NCBI RefSeq assembly: GCF_900116385.1
Contig: NZ_FPCI01000002.1
Span: forward strand, 1,178,001-1,242,000
Source of the DNA: Pseudoxanthomonas sp. YR558
Lineage (GTDB): Bacteria > Pseudomonadota > Gammaproteobacteria > Xanthomonadales > Xanthomonadaceae
DNA length: 64,000 nt
Direction of reading: 5' to 3'
How positions within the stretch are numbered: the stretch's first letter is position 1; every line of letters begins with the position of its first letter. Positions 15,575-24,319 of this stretch are shown in pieces. Both the position numbers and the translations under genes were made by a program. Below the pieces are notes generated by a model, which worked only from the letters and a program-made list of their open reading frames with translations, was not told the origin of the DNA and did not search any database.

Positions 15575-16147
15575 CTATCGCGGCGCCGTGTCCGCCGCCT
15601 TGCGAAACAGCGCCGCGCACAGCAGCCAGGCCACGACGTACGCGGCGGTATAGCTCAGCAGGAACCCACGTGGTTCCTGTGCGCTCGCCGGCAGCGCGAT
15701 TCCTGCCGCGGCGAGCTGCAGCACGGCCATCGCGACCAGGGTCGCTGCCATGCCTCGCGGCCGACGACGGCTGAGCAGGGCGCCGATGACGCCGGCCAAG
15801 GGAATGACCATGAACGCCAGATTGGCCGGATGCGATGGCTCGCCGACGATTCCGACCGCTAGGTTCGCCCACACCAGCAGGAAGGCCGCGCCCAGCGCTA
15901 TCACGCTGGCCGCGAGATAGACCGGTGCGCGTGCCGCGCTGGCCGCGAGCTCGAACGCCACGCAGCCGGCAAGCAGCATCGCGCCGAACACGGCGAAGTC
16001 CGATCCCGTCCACGCGACTTCGGACGTGAACCGCATCGCCACCCACGGCGTCAGCAGCAACGCCGCAGCGCCACCCCAGGCGAGCGGGCGCAGTCGGCGG
16101 ATCCATCGGGTCGTGGTGGAAGGAAGCGGCATGCTCGCCATCGTCAT
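15575..16147 (-). CDS. Integral membrane protein, uncharacterised
   Basis: The 190-residue protein consists mostly of about five hydrophobic helices (LAWGGAAALLLTPWVAMRF, FAVFGAMLLAGCVAFELA, VYLAASVIALGAAFLLVW, NLAFMVIPLAGVIGAL, LLSYTAAYVVAWLLCAALF). The start is set at MTMASMP (16147); an ATG at 16156 would add three residues. I recognise no family beyond a general membrane protein of xanthomonads. It is convergent with the NTF2-like gene, 15 bp away. Confidence 0.7.
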   Translation of the reverse strand: MTMASMPLPSTTTRWIRRLRPLAWGGAAALLLTPWVAMRFTSEVAWTGSDFAVFGAMLLAGCVAFELAASAARAPVYLAASVIALGAAFLLVWANLAVGIVGEPSHPANLAFMVIPLAGVIGALLSRRRPRGMAATLVAMAVLQLAAAGIALPASAQEPRGFLLSYTAAYVVAWLLCAALFRKAADTAPR

Positions 16148-16255
16148 GTTTCCCAAGCCTGCAGGAGTGCAGGCGTAGCGTCCATGCCGCGCATGGGCGG
16201 GCGAGGGGGCTTGTGTGAAGCGAGTGCGAAGTTGCCGGTTGAGGGCGTGGCCGGT

Positions 16256-16756
16256 TCAGGGCGTGGCCGGTGCGGGGCGGTGGCCGTAGCTCAGTACGCG
16301 GGTGATCTGCCAACGGCCCTCCTGTTCGCGCCAGACCATGGTGAAGTCGGCCATGCCGCCGCAGTCGTCGCCACCGGTCGCGCAGAACGTGTGTTCGCCC
16401 TGGGCGATCGCACCGTAGCCGCGGATCGGAAAGACCTTCAGCGAGCCCGGCACCAGGCGCCGCTGGTACTTCCCGCACACGTTCTCGCGGGTGCGGCCGA
16501 TCATCTCGTCGCGTGTCCAGGTGACGCCGCCGTTGTCGTGGTAGAACTCCACGCCCGTATCAAAGTACGCGGCATGGCGCGCGAGTTGTGCCGGATCGGC
16601 GCACTGATTGAAGGCATCGAATACGGCGCCATCGAGCTCGGCTACGATCTGCGACAGATCCTGTGGTGTGCGGTCGGGCGATGGAGCTTGGGCTGCCGTG
16701 CGCCCGGCGAACGCGAACAGCCCCAGGCCCAGCAGGACCGGCACGAACTTCTTCAT
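16256..16756 (-). CDS. Exported DUF4440/SnoaL-like protein
   Basis: The 166-residue protein has a signal peptide (MKKFVPVLLGLGLFAFAGRTAAQ) and an NTF2-like domain: ELDGAVFDAFNQCADPAQLARHAAYFDTGVEFYHDNGGVTWTRDEMI, followed by GYGAIAQGEHTFC and WREQEGRWQITRVLSYGH. This matches DUF4440, a family of ketosteroid-isomerase-like proteins of unknown activity. The HDN and TR positions at the pocket are kept. It is 29 bp downstream of a small membrane protein on the same strand. Confidence 0.8.
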   Translation of the reverse strand: MKKFVPVLLGLGLFAFAGRTAAQAPSPDRTPQDLSQIVAELDGAVFDAFNQCADPAQLARHAAYFDTGVEFYHDNGGVTWTRDEMIGRTRENVCGKYQRRLVPGSLKVFPIRGYGAIAQGEHTFCATGGDDCGGMADFTMVWREQEGRWQITRVLSYGHRPAPATP

Positions 16757-16785
16757 CGGGTGATGCCCCGGCAGGCGCACGGCGG

Positions 16786-17010
16786 TCATGCCCGCGTGGC
16801 CGAGGCGCGCGGACCGGCGCCCAGCAAGCGCGCAGGCAGCATCAGCAGCGCATGCAGGAAGGCGAACAGCGCCGAGAAGGTCACGCCTACCAGGCGGAAC
16901 GGCAGCGACAGCAGCCAGACGACCGGCCACAGCACCAGCACCAGCAGGGCCAGCGGCCAGCACAGCACGAACAGGATGCACCAGGCGGCGAGCGCGACGA
17001 GGGTCTTCAT
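16786..17010 (-). CDS. Small hydrophobic membrane protein
   Basis: The 74-residue protein begins at ATG 17010 behind AGGAGCCTCC and is nearly all hydrophobic: two long helices (LVALAAWCILFVLCWPLALLVLV, then FSALFAFLHALLMLPARLLGAG). The C-terminus is basic and short. I recognise no family. It heads a likely two-gene unit with the DUF4440 protein. Confidence 0.6.
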   Translation of the reverse strand: MKTLVALAAWCILFVLCWPLALLVLVLWPVVWLLSLPFRLVGVTFSALFAFLHALLMLPARLLGAGPRASATRA

Positions 17011-17165
17011 GGAGGCTCCTAGGGGCAGGGCACCGGTCATCGGTACGTCGCCATCCTCGTGCCGCACCGACGCTGCGGACAACCGGTTCGCGACGAAACC
17101 CGCAGGTCGGCGACGGAAGCGGGCTCAGCCCGTCCGAATCGATCGCATCGATGCACCCGTGTGCC

Positions 17166-19403
17166 TCAATCGCGCACGCCGAACGACAGGCAGCTGCTGC
17201 CCTGCCACTGGATCTCGAGCGGCTCGCCGGCATCGGCGAAGGTTTCTTCCGACGGGTCCTTGCCGCTGCCGAGGTTGAGCTGGCGATCGGGCTGCTTGCT
17301 CACGCCCACCGTCACCACCAGGCGACTACCGGCCGCCAGCCTGCGGCCGATCAGGCGCGTGTCCTTCACGGCAAGGCGCTGCAGTACGGCGGGGTCAAGC
17401 AAGCGGCGTTCGCGGCGATCCGCGCCGTAGCTCGCGCGCTGCAACCACCAGGCGAGGTCGAAGTACTGGCCTTCGGCAGTGAGCTCGTACACGCCGATGG
17501 CGATGTCGACGTCGCGCTTATTGAGGGTGAAATCGAGCATGCCATCGAACGGTCCCGCCAGTTCGGTGTCCTGCACCAGCGCTTCGCCGGTGAACACTAG
17601 GCCCGCGTGCGGATCCAATTCGGGATTGAGCACGTTGTTCGGCGGCGTCCAGTCGGCATCGTTGCGATCTCTGAAATCAACGCGCTGCCTGGCCACCACA
17701 CCGGACTGCGGTTGCGGGGAGAGCGCATAAGTGCCGGTCTCCGCACCCGGTGCCAGGCACAGCGATTGACGCCGCGTCGCCATGGTCTCCAGCGTGTGCG
17801 CGTGGCGCCAGGCATCGGTTCCCATGGCTTGCCAGTTCACGCGGTCAGCCAACAGATCAGGCTTCGGTGCGCCTTTGAGCACATGGTCGAACCACGCCAG
17901 CCGCAAGGCCTGCAGGTTGATCCGCGCGGCGGCGTCCGGCACATAGCCTTGCACGGTCGGCGGCACGCCGGTCTGCATCGTGATGTGCTCGTAAGGACCG
18001 ATCACCAGCGTGTGGTCGGCGTCCGGGCGGTGGCGTAGGTGTTCGCGGAAGTAGTGCAACACGCCAGCCTGCGCACCATCGAAATACCCCGTCGTGGCCA
18101 GCACCGGGATGTCGATGCCGGCGAACTCGTCGCCCTGGGGGATCATCGCCTGCCAGTACGCGTCGTAAGCGGGGTGCTGCAGCCATTCGGCGAACAGCGG
18201 ATTTGAACTGCCGTCGATCAGCGGGCGCTCCCGGTAGGCGCGACCGCTGGCGTAGGCATCGCGGTCGAGCTTCGCCCAGCGTGCACTGTCGCCGTAGCGT
18301 GCATCGTCCAGCCAGCGGCTGCTGGCGGTGTACAGCGGCCACGGATACATGAAATTGAGGAAGACATTGCCTTCCATCGGGATGTCGATGCCGGGTGCGG
18401 CAGACGCCGAAGTCGCGATCGCCTTCAGCGCCGGCGGTCGCTGCTTCAGCGCGGACCACTGGGCGAAGCTGTTGTAGCTGCCGCCGAACATGCCCACGCG
18501 ACCGTCGCTCCAGGGCTGTGCCGCGATCCAATCGATGACCGCGGCCGCATCGACGCCGTCGTGCCGGAAGGGCGCGTTGGCATCGGGACTGCGGCCCTTG
18601 CCACGGCTGTAGGCCACGGCGCCCACGTAGCCATGCGCGGCCATCGTCTTGGCATCGCCCCAGGCCACGTCGTCGTTGGCGTAGACAGTGAACTGCAACA
18701 GCGTCGGCAATCGCGGCGCATTTGCGGGACGCACGACCAGCGCGGCGATACCGACCCCTTCCGGCGTCCGTACCAGCACGTCGCGGTCGATCCGGTAACG
18801 GCGTGCGTCGTCGTCCTTCAATGCCGCCGCGAACAACGGCTGGAACTCCGCGTACGCGGCATGCACCTGGTATGCACGGACCAGGTCGATGGCCTCGGGC
18901 AGCGACAGCCGTGACCGGCCGGCCACCTTCGCCAGCGCTGCATCCAGGTCGCCTCGCACCCTGGCGAGCGAGGTGCCGAACGAGAACTCCGCCTGCAGGG
19001 CCGTCCGGTCGTCCAATGCGCCGAAACGCTCGGCGAAGGCCTGCCGCCATGCCGGGGCGTAGGCCATCCCGCGCTGAGTCTGCAGTGTCTTGGCGCGCGC
19101 ATGGATCTCGTACTGCAGGAACACCGGCGGCTGCGACGGTGGATCCTTGCGCAAGCCGCGCAGCGTGTCGATGCTGTCGATCGCCTGCGTGTATCGGCCG
19201 GCGGCGAGCTGCAACCGGAATCGGGTCGCGAGGTCGCGCTGGGGATCTTCGTCGCGATAGACCACCAGCGCCTCGCGTGCCACCGTGGTCATCGCCGCAT
19301 CCACAGGGCCGTCGTGCAGGCCCGCCGGGATGACGATGTCCTTCGTTTTCGCGAAGGAGGGGAAGGCGCACGCCGTCAGTAGAAGTCCCAGCAGCAGTCT
19401 CAT
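17166..19403 (-). CDS. Exported CocE/NonD-family hydrolase (X-Pro dipeptidyl-peptidase-like)
   Basis: The 745-residue protein carries a signal peptide (MRLLLGLLLTACAFPSFA), an N-terminal helical region, and then an alpha/beta hydrolase core with the nucleophile motif GMFGGSYNSFAQW (GxSYxG type), ALKAIATSASA and VIGPYEHIT with the catalytic histidine. A C-terminal jelly-roll PepX_C domain ends the protein (SRLVVTVGVSKQ). The family includes cocaine esterase and X-Pro aminopeptidases. The substrate is unknown. ATG 19403 was chosen over TTG 19418, as it starts the signal peptide directly. Confidence 0.85.
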   Translation of the reverse strand: MRLLLGLLLTACAFPSFAKTKDIVIPAGLHDGPVDAAMTTVAREALVVYRDEDPQRDLATRFRLQLAAGRYTQAIDSIDTLRGLRKDPPSQPPVFLQYEIHARAKTLQTQRGMAYAPAWRQAFAERFGALDDRTALQAEFSFGTSLARVRGDLDAALAKVAGRSRLSLPEAIDLVRAYQVHAAYAEFQPLFAAALKDDDARRYRIDRDVLVRTPEGVGIAALVVRPANAPRLPTLLQFTVYANDDVAWGDAKTMAAHGYVGAVAYSRGKGRSPDANAPFRHDGVDAAAVIDWIAAQPWSDGRVGMFGGSYNSFAQWSALKQRPPALKAIATSASAAPGIDIPMEGNVFLNFMYPWPLYTASSRWLDDARYGDSARWAKLDRDAYASGRAYRERPLIDGSSNPLFAEWLQHPAYDAYWQAMIPQGDEFAGIDIPVLATTGYFDGAQAGVLHYFREHLRHRPDADHTLVIGPYEHITMQTGVPPTVQGYVPDAAARINLQALRLAWFDHVLKGAPKPDLLADRVNWQAMGTDAWRHAHTLETMATRRQSLCLAPGAETGTYALSPQPQSGVVARQRVDFRDRNDADWTPPNNVLNPELDPHAGLVFTGEALVQDTELAGPFDGMLDFTLNKRDVDIAIGVYELTAEGQYFDLAWWLQRASYGADRRERRLLDPAVLQRLAVKDTRLIGRRLAAGSRLVVTVGVSKQPDRQLNLGSGKDPSEETFADAGEPLEIQWQGSSCLSFGVRD

Positions 19404-19514
19404 GTCGGTCCGGGGCAAGGAGGGCCGCGCGAGCTTTGCACGCGGGACCGTGCCGGGGAAGTGCGATGCGACGAAACCGTGCCCGTCGCGACGAAACGGG
19501 CACGGGGCCTGACG

Positions 19515-20447
19515 CTATCGGTCCAGGAAGGCGACGAGTGCCGGAATCGTCTGCCCGGGCGCCTCTTCCATCAGCCAATGTCCCGAGCCCTGGATGATGA
19601 CGCCCTCGACGTTGTCGTCCACCATCCGGCCCTGGTCGATCAGGAACTGGCCGCCGGCCTTCTCGCCCGACAGCACCAGCATCGGCATCGTCAATTTTGT
19701 CTGCGCGAAGCCCGCGAAGTCCTTCGCATCCTGCTCGAAGTTTCGGAAGTACTCGAAGCCGGCGCGCATGCCGCCCGGGCGTGCGTACTCTTTTGCGTAG
19801 AACTGACGGTCGGTCTCGGGAATCGAGCGGGTGCGATCGGCGGCGAAGTCGTTCCAGAAATGCTCGAAGTAGATGCGCTCGCGGCCATCGACCAGCTTCA
19901 ACGGCGTCTCGCCGTAGAAATGAAAATGCCACAGATCGCGCAGCAGCCAGACCTTGGTCCAGTCGCCGACGCCGGGAATGAAGGCATCCATCAACACGAT
20001 GCTCTCCACCTCATCGGGGTATTGCGCCGCATAGGCGTAGGCCACCATCAAGCCGATGTCGTGGCCGACGATCTTGACCTTGCGATAGCCCAGCGACGCC
20101 ACCAGCGCATGGATGTCCTGCGCCAGTGTCTTCTTGTCGTAGCCGCCGTCCGGTTTCGACGACGTGCCCGCGCCGCGCAGATCGGGCGCGATGACCACGT
20201 GGCGGCCGGCGAGTTTCGGCATCAGCGGTCGCCACATATGGCTGGTCTCGGCGTAGCCGTGGAGCAATACCACCGGGGACGTGTCGCCTTCGCCGGCCTG
20301 TAGGTAGTGCAGGGTGACGCCGTTGACGGTCGCGGTGTGGTCGTGGATGGCTGCACTGCCTGCCGCATGGGCGGGCAGGTGCAGGCCGAGGATCACCAGC
20401 AGCGCCGTGGTCGCGCGCTGGAAGGAACGCAGCAAGCTGTTCATCAC
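19515..20447 (-). CDS. Exported alpha/beta hydrolase, epoxide-hydrolase type
   Basis: The 310-residue protein has a signal peptide (about 1-28, ending AHA) and an alpha/beta hydrolase fold: VVLLHGYAETSHMW (HGxP-like oxyanion loop), APDLRGAGTS, and the nucleophile elbow VGHDIGLMVAY with Asp in place of Ser. This matches the epoxide hydrolase/haloalkane dehalogenase group. GSGHWLMEE supplies the histidine. A tyrosine pair expected for epoxide opening could be in the cap (DRQFYAKEYARPG). The GYG-like cap suits small hydrophobic substrates. It lies between the CocE gene and an SDR gene, both minus strand. Confidence 0.85.
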   Translation of the reverse strand: MMNSLLRSFQRATTALLVILGLHLPAHAAGSAAIHDHTATVNGVTLHYLQAGEGDTSPVVLLHGYAETSHMWRPLMPKLAGRHVVIAPDLRGAGTSSKPDGGYDKKTLAQDIHALVASLGYRKVKIVGHDIGLMVAYAYAAQYPDEVESIVLMDAFIPGVGDWTKVWLLRDLWHFHFYGETPLKLVDGRERIYFEHFWNDFAADRTRSIPETDRQFYAKEYARPGGMRAGFEYFRNFEQDAKDFAGFAQTKLTMPMLVLSGEKAGGQFLIDQGRMVDDNVEGVIIQGSGHWLMEEAPGQTIPALVAFLDR

Positions 20448-20538
20448 GATCTCCTTAGGTCAGGTATCGCAGGGTCGGCGGATACACGGTGGCAATGCGC
20501 TAGCGCGGCTCCGTCGGCCATGGTGGGGTACGGGGTGC

Positions 20539-21288
20539 CTAGAGCTGGCTCATGCCGCCATCGGCGATGATCTCGGTGCCGACGATGAACGCCGACTCGG
20601 GCGAGGAAAGATGCAGCACGGTCGAGGCGATCTCGTCAGGCGTACCGAAGCGGCCCAGCGGGATCTGGTTTTGGATCTGCGCTGCCGTGGCCTCCAGCGA
20701 AGCGGCATCCAGGCCGAGCTTGCCGTAAAGCGGTGTGGCCACCGGCCCAGGGCTGAGCACGTTGACGCGCGCGCCGCGCGGCAGCAGCTCGGCCGACAAG
20801 GTCTTCGCCAGCGAGATCAACGCGGCCTTGCTGGCGGCGTACACCGAGCTGTTCGGCATGCCGATGTGAGCGTTGATGGAGCCATTGATCACGATCGACG
20901 CGCCCGGATTGAGCAGGGGCAACAGCGCCTGCACCTGGAAGTAGGGGCCCTTCGTATTGGTGTCGAAGATCTGGTCCCACAGCGCCTCGTCCACGTCGGG
21001 GAACGCGGCGAACTTCGCCGTACCGGCGTTGAGGAAGACGGCGTCCAGACGCAGGTCGGCGGCGACCAGCGCCGCGCCCAGCGCTTTCGCGTCGGCCAGG
21101 CGGCCGGCGTCGTTCACCAGCGCGACGGTGTCGGGTCCGATCTCGGCTTTGGCCCGGTCGAGCGATACGGCGTCGCGACCGGTGATGACGACGCGGGCGC
21201 CTTCCGACGCGAACGCTTTGGCAGCGGCCAGGCCGATGCCGCTGCTGCCGCCCGTCACGAGAATGGTCTTGCTGTTGAAGCGGTTCAT
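20539..21288 (-). CDS. SDR-family oxidoreductase
   Basis: This 249-residue short-chain dehydrogenase has TGGSSGIG near residue 9-16, the catalytic serine in NGSINAHIG, and YAASKAAL with catalytic Tyr and Lys. The C-terminus has the usual DGGMSQL end. The substrate is unknown. It is divergent from the LysR regulator at 21392 with 103 bp between the start codons, which makes it the probable regulated gene. Start ATG 21288 has GGAGTT upstream. Confidence 0.88.
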   Translation of the reverse strand: MNRFNSKTILVTGGSSGIGLAAAKAFASEGARVVITGRDAVSLDRAKAEIGPDTVALVNDAGRLADAKALGAALVAADLRLDAVFLNAGTAKFAAFPDVDEALWDQIFDTNTKGPYFQVQALLPLLNPGASIVINGSINAHIGMPNSSVYAASKAALISLAKTLSAELLPRGARVNVLSPGPVATPLYGKLGLDAASLEATAAQIQNQIPLGRFGTPDEIASTVLHLSSPESAFIVGTEIIADGGMSQL

Positions 21289-21375
21289 GGTAACTCCTTC
21301 GATGCCAGCCCAATGCTGTGAGCGCATGTTGGCGAGATCCTGGCGACTTTCCGTGCCACAATCGTGACGAACTCG

Positions 21376-21390
21376 TTCGAAGGTATCGAA
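21376..21390. promoter_or_regulatory. Candidate LysR-type operator in the SDR/LysR gap
   Basis: TTCGAAGGTATCGAA has inverted TTCGA/TCGAA arms around a 5-base spacer and fits the T-N11-A core of LysR sites. It ends one base before the LysR start codon, so binding would block lysR translation or transcription and could control the divergent SDR promoter. Confidence 0.4.
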
Positions 21391-21391
21391 C

Positions 21392-22315
21392 ATGTTGTCA
21401 GCCGATGAATTGGCCCTACTGGAAGCCATCCGCGAGAGCGGCAGCCTGTCACGAGCCGCCGCCCGGCTCGGCAAGGCGCCGTCCACTGTGTCGCATGCGG
21501 CAAGGCAGCTCGAAGCGCGCTTCGATGCGCTGCTGTTCGACCGTCGCCGCTATCGCCTGCAGCTGACCCCGGCAGGCCACCTGCTCGCACAGGAGGCCGC
21601 ACGCCTGATGTTGGATGTGTCCCGCCTGACGCAGCGGGTCAGGCAGGTCGCCGGTGGTTGGGAGGACCGCCTGTGGATCGTCACCGACGAGATCCTGGAG
21701 TTCGAGACGCTGCTGCCGGTGATCCGTGCGTTCGACGGGTTGAAGTCCGGCGTGACGTTGCGCATCACCCATGAAGTCCTCACCGGCACGTGGGATGCCT
21801 TGCGCGACGGACGCGCCGACCTGGTGGTGGGCGCGACGAACGAACCGCCGGTGATCCCCGGGCTGCGCTGGTTTGAACTCGGCGTGATGGACTGGGTATT
21901 CGCGGTCTCGCCGCGGCATCCTCTGGCCAAAGCCCATGAGCCTGTCGACCGTGCCGCTGTGCTCCAGCATCGTGCGGTCGTGGTGGCCGATACGTCGCGC
22001 AGGGTAGAAGTGCGCGGGTATGGCGTGCTGGGCGGGCAGCCGTCGCTCGCCGTACCCAGCATGCGCGCCAAGATCCAGGCCCAATGCGAAGGCCTGGGCG
22101 TGGGCTGGCTGCCGCGCGATCGCGTGGCCGGGCTGCTCAAGCGTGGCGACCTGGTGGAAAAGAAGATGGTGGATCCGCGCGAACCCAACCTGCTCTACGT
22201 CGCCTGGCGCGGCGATCATCAGGGGCGTGCGCTGGAGTGGTGGTTGGCGCAATTGCAGAACAAGCGCCTGGCGTCGCGATTGGTGAAAGGCCTGGATGTC
22301 GCGACGCTCACATGA
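21392..22315 (+). CDS. LysR-family transcriptional regulator
   Basis: The 307-residue protein opens with a LysR HTH (ELALLEAIRESGSLSRAAARLGKAPSTVSHAARQLE) and continues with a periplasmic-binding-like ligand domain (LWIVTDEILEFETLLPVIRAFD, GRADLVVGATNEPP, MRAKIQAQCEGLGVGWLP). This resembles the ArgP/LTTR group that controls a divergently transcribed dehydrogenase. The SDR at 20539-21288 is the natural target. Confidence 0.9.
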   Translation: MLSADELALLEAIRESGSLSRAAARLGKAPSTVSHAARQLEARFDALLFDRRRYRLQLTPAGHLLAQEAARLMLDVSRLTQRVRQVAGGWEDRLWIVTDEILEFETLLPVIRAFDGLKSGVTLRITHEVLTGTWDALRDGRADLVVGATNEPPVIPGLRWFELGVMDWVFAVSPRHPLAKAHEPVDRAAVLQHRAVVVADTSRRVEVRGYGVLGGQPSLAVPSMRAKIQAQCEGLGVGWLPRDRVAGLLKRGDLVEKKMVDPREPNLLYVAWRGDHQGRALEWWLAQLQNKRLASRLVKGLDVATLT

Positions 22316-22348
22316 TTGCCGACCGATGTAGGGCGCCATCACCGTCGC

Positions 22349-22612
22349 TCAGGCCGGCGGCGCGAAGTCCGCCAGCACGCTGCCGCCGACGGCGACCAGG
22401 CGATCCAGACGAATGCGTTCGCCCGTGCCGAGCTCGGCGTATTCGACGCCGTCCCGGGCGGAGAGGGTGACGATGCGCGTTTCGCGTTCCTGCGGCGCGC
22501 CATCGTCATCCAGGAACCGGATGACGGCCGCCGTCCTCCGTGTCGCGGTGGCCTCCAACACGTCGTGGAACTCGCAGTTGATCGGCGTGTAAGGATCGGA
22601 CGAGTGGGGCAT
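22349..22612 (-). CDS. Rof-like Rho-binding antiterminator
   Basis: The 87-residue protein starts MPHSSDPYTPINCEFHDVLEATATRRT. The YTPINCxFHDxLEA opening and the small Sm-like beta-barrel (AAVIRFLDDDG, RIVTLSARDGVEYAEL, IRLDRLVAVG) match the Rof family. Rof binds Rho and inhibits termination in E. coli. The assignment rests on length and these motifs. It is convergent with lysR across a gap of 33 bp. Confidence 0.75.
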   Translation of the reverse strand: MPHSSDPYTPINCEFHDVLEATATRRTAAVIRFLDDDGAPQERETRIVTLSARDGVEYAELGTGERIRLDRLVAVGGSVLADFAPPA

Positions 22613-22770
22613 GGTGGGCTCCCAGGGACTTTGAGCAGGACATGGCCCCAGCCTAGCGCGGCGCCACCGTCCGGTCGCGGGCGAGATGAGGTACAGGCGT
22701 GCGCGATGACGTCTCGTGCCTGACCGGCGGGGTCGCGGTCGTCCGCCGCGACCCCGACGGTGCGCCAGCT

Positions 22771-23505
22771 CTACGAACGCCTCCGCCCTGGCAACAGCAT
22801 CGGCACCTTGCGCTGGTAGTCGCGGTAGGTGTCGCCGTGCATCGCGACCAGGTCGCGTTCTTCCAGGAACTTCACCGCCACGAAGATGTAGCCCGTGACG
22901 ACGGCGGCGAACAACAGGTGCCCGAGGGTCATCGTCGGGGTCACCCAGAAGGCGATCAGGAAGCCCAGCATCAGCGGGTGTCGCACGATGCGGTACATCG
23001 CGCGGATGACGAAAGGCTCGTCCTTCGCCACGCGTCCCCGCGCATGCAGCCAAACCTGGCGCAGGCCGAACAGTTCGAAGTGGTTGATCGTGAAGGAACT
23101 GGTCAACACCAGCAGCCAGCCGAACAACGACACACCCCACAGGACGCCCCGCGCGAGGCCGGCGTCGACGTGCCAGACCACCTGCGGCAGCGGGCGCCAT
23201 AGCCAGAACAGCAGCGCCAGCACCGCACTGCTGACCAGTACGAACGTGCTGCGTTCGATTGCGGTCGGCACGAACCGCGTCCACCATCGCTTGAAGGCGG
23301 GCCGCGCCATGCCGCTGTGCTGCACGGCGAACAGGGCGAGCAGGGCGATGTCGATGGCCAAGGCGGTCCACAACGGAGCCAGCGCCCCGTTGTCGATGTG
23401 CTTCGGCACGCCGAACCCGGCGACGAATGCGATGGCATACAGGAACGTGGCGAGGAACGCGGTATAGCAGGCGCCGCCGTACAGCATGGCCAGTGAGCGG
23501 TTCAT
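22771..23505 (-). CDS. mddA: Methanethiol S-methyltransferase (MddA-type)
   Basis: This 244-residue integral membrane protein has about six helices and closely follows the MddA pattern: MNRSLAMLYGGACYTAFLAT, FLYAIAFVAGFGVPKHID, FAVQHSGMARPAFKRWW and, near the C-terminus, YRIVRHPLMLGFLIAFWVTP and EERDLVAMHGDTYRDYQRKV. The latter is the isoprenylcysteine methyltransferase-like SAM-binding part. MddA methylates methanethiol to dimethyl sulfide. It is followed upstream (minus strand) by two DUF4242 genes 14 bp and further away. Confidence 0.85.
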   Translation of the reverse strand: MNRSLAMLYGGACYTAFLATFLYAIAFVAGFGVPKHIDNGALAPLWTALAIDIALLALFAVQHSGMARPAFKRWWTRFVPTAIERSTFVLVSSAVLALLFWLWRPLPQVVWHVDAGLARGVLWGVSLFGWLLVLTSSFTINHFELFGLRQVWLHARGRVAKDEPFVIRAMYRIVRHPLMLGFLIAFWVTPTMTLGHLLFAAVVTGYIFVAVKFLEERDLVAMHGDTYRDYQRKVPMLLPGRRRS

Positions 23506-23519
23506 GGGCGATCTCCGGC

Positions 23520-23792
23520 CTAGCGGTAGAAATAGGGCGCCAGCACGTTCACCTGCGTGATGCGCTCCAGCGGGAGGTTGTTGTCGCCAGCGGCGCGGCG
23601 GATCGCCTCCGGGTCCGGACCGTCGTAGACGCAGAACGTCTTGGTCTTGTCGGCATTCACGTAGGAATGCACCCAGGTCACGCCTTCCTTGGCATTGGTG
23701 GCGACCACACCGAGGCAGGCGCGCGCGCCCACGTCGGTCATGGGGATGTTGAGGCCGGTGGGGAAGGTGCGTTCGATCATGTAGCGGGGCAT
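23520..23792 (-). CDS. DUF4242 protein (cytoplasmic)
   Basis: The 90-residue protein (MPRYMIERTFPTGLNIPMTD) matches DUF4242, a ferredoxin-like fold family that includes a nickel-binding protein of Streptomyces. Conserved features are the opening YxIERxFP, WVHSYV, and KTKTFCVYDGPDPEAIRRAA. It lacks a signal peptide, unlike the next gene. It starts 60 bp downstream of its exported paralogue and ends 14 bp before mddA. Confidence 0.85.
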   Translation of the reverse strand: MPRYMIERTFPTGLNIPMTDVGARACLGVVATNAKEGVTWVHSYVNADKTKTFCVYDGPDPEAIRRAAGDNNLPLERITQVNVLAPYFYR

Positions 23793-23852
23793 GGGAGTGT
23801 CTCCGATGATGAGTATTGGATCGGCGCGACCTTGCGGTCGCGCGCGTGGGGC

Positions 23853-24218
23853 TCAGTGCGCGTCGAGCGTGACGGGCACTTCGGTGATGGTGTCCACCGG
23901 CAGGTGGTTCGCCTTGGCGGCCTGGCGGATGGCGTCCTCGGTGGGACCTTCGTAGACGCAGAAGGTCTTGGTCTTGTCGCCGTTGGCGAAGGACATCAGC
24001 CACTTCACGCCGAAGCGGGCGTTGGTCTGGTTGACCTTGGCCTTGGCGGCGGCGTCGAGGCCGTCGAGTGCGCCCTTGGGAAAGGAACGCTGGATGACGT
24101 AGCGGTGGTTGGCACTGGACGCGGTACCTGCGTCCTTCGCCATCGCGGCGCCACTCAGCGTCAGCGCGCACAGGGCGGCCACCGCCAGCGTGCGCAGGGG
24201 ATGGAGGGAAATCTTCAT
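23853..24218 (-). CDS. DUF4242 protein, exported paralogue
   Basis: The 121-residue protein has a signal peptide (about 1-27, ending AMA) and then a DUF4242 domain: HRYVIQRSFPKGALDGLDAA, VKWLMSFANGDKTKTFCVYEG, EDAIRQAAKANHLPVDTITEV. It shares the KTKTFCVY core with the neighbour at 23520, indicating duplication followed by different targeting. It lies 101 bp from the LAL regulator, same strand. Confidence 0.85.
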   Translation of the reverse strand: MKISLHPLRTLAVAALCALTLSGAAMAKDAGTASSANHRYVIQRSFPKGALDGLDAAAKAKVNQTNARFGVKWLMSFANGDKTKTFCVYEGPTEDAIRQAAKANHLPVDTITEVPVTLDAH

Positions 24219-24319
24219 ATCGGGAGTCCGTCGTGGTCACAGCGGATTGCTGTGTGGGAAAGGCTACGGAGCCGCCTTCCTCGCCGCGTCGGCGGACTTG
24301 CCCAGATTGGGTGCCGCGA

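Noticed and set aside
17857..19932. A minus-strand frame of 691 codons overlapping the CocE hydrolase
   Set aside because: It is an alternative frame of the same strand with Arg/Gly/Pro-rich composition; the CocE protein has complete motifs.
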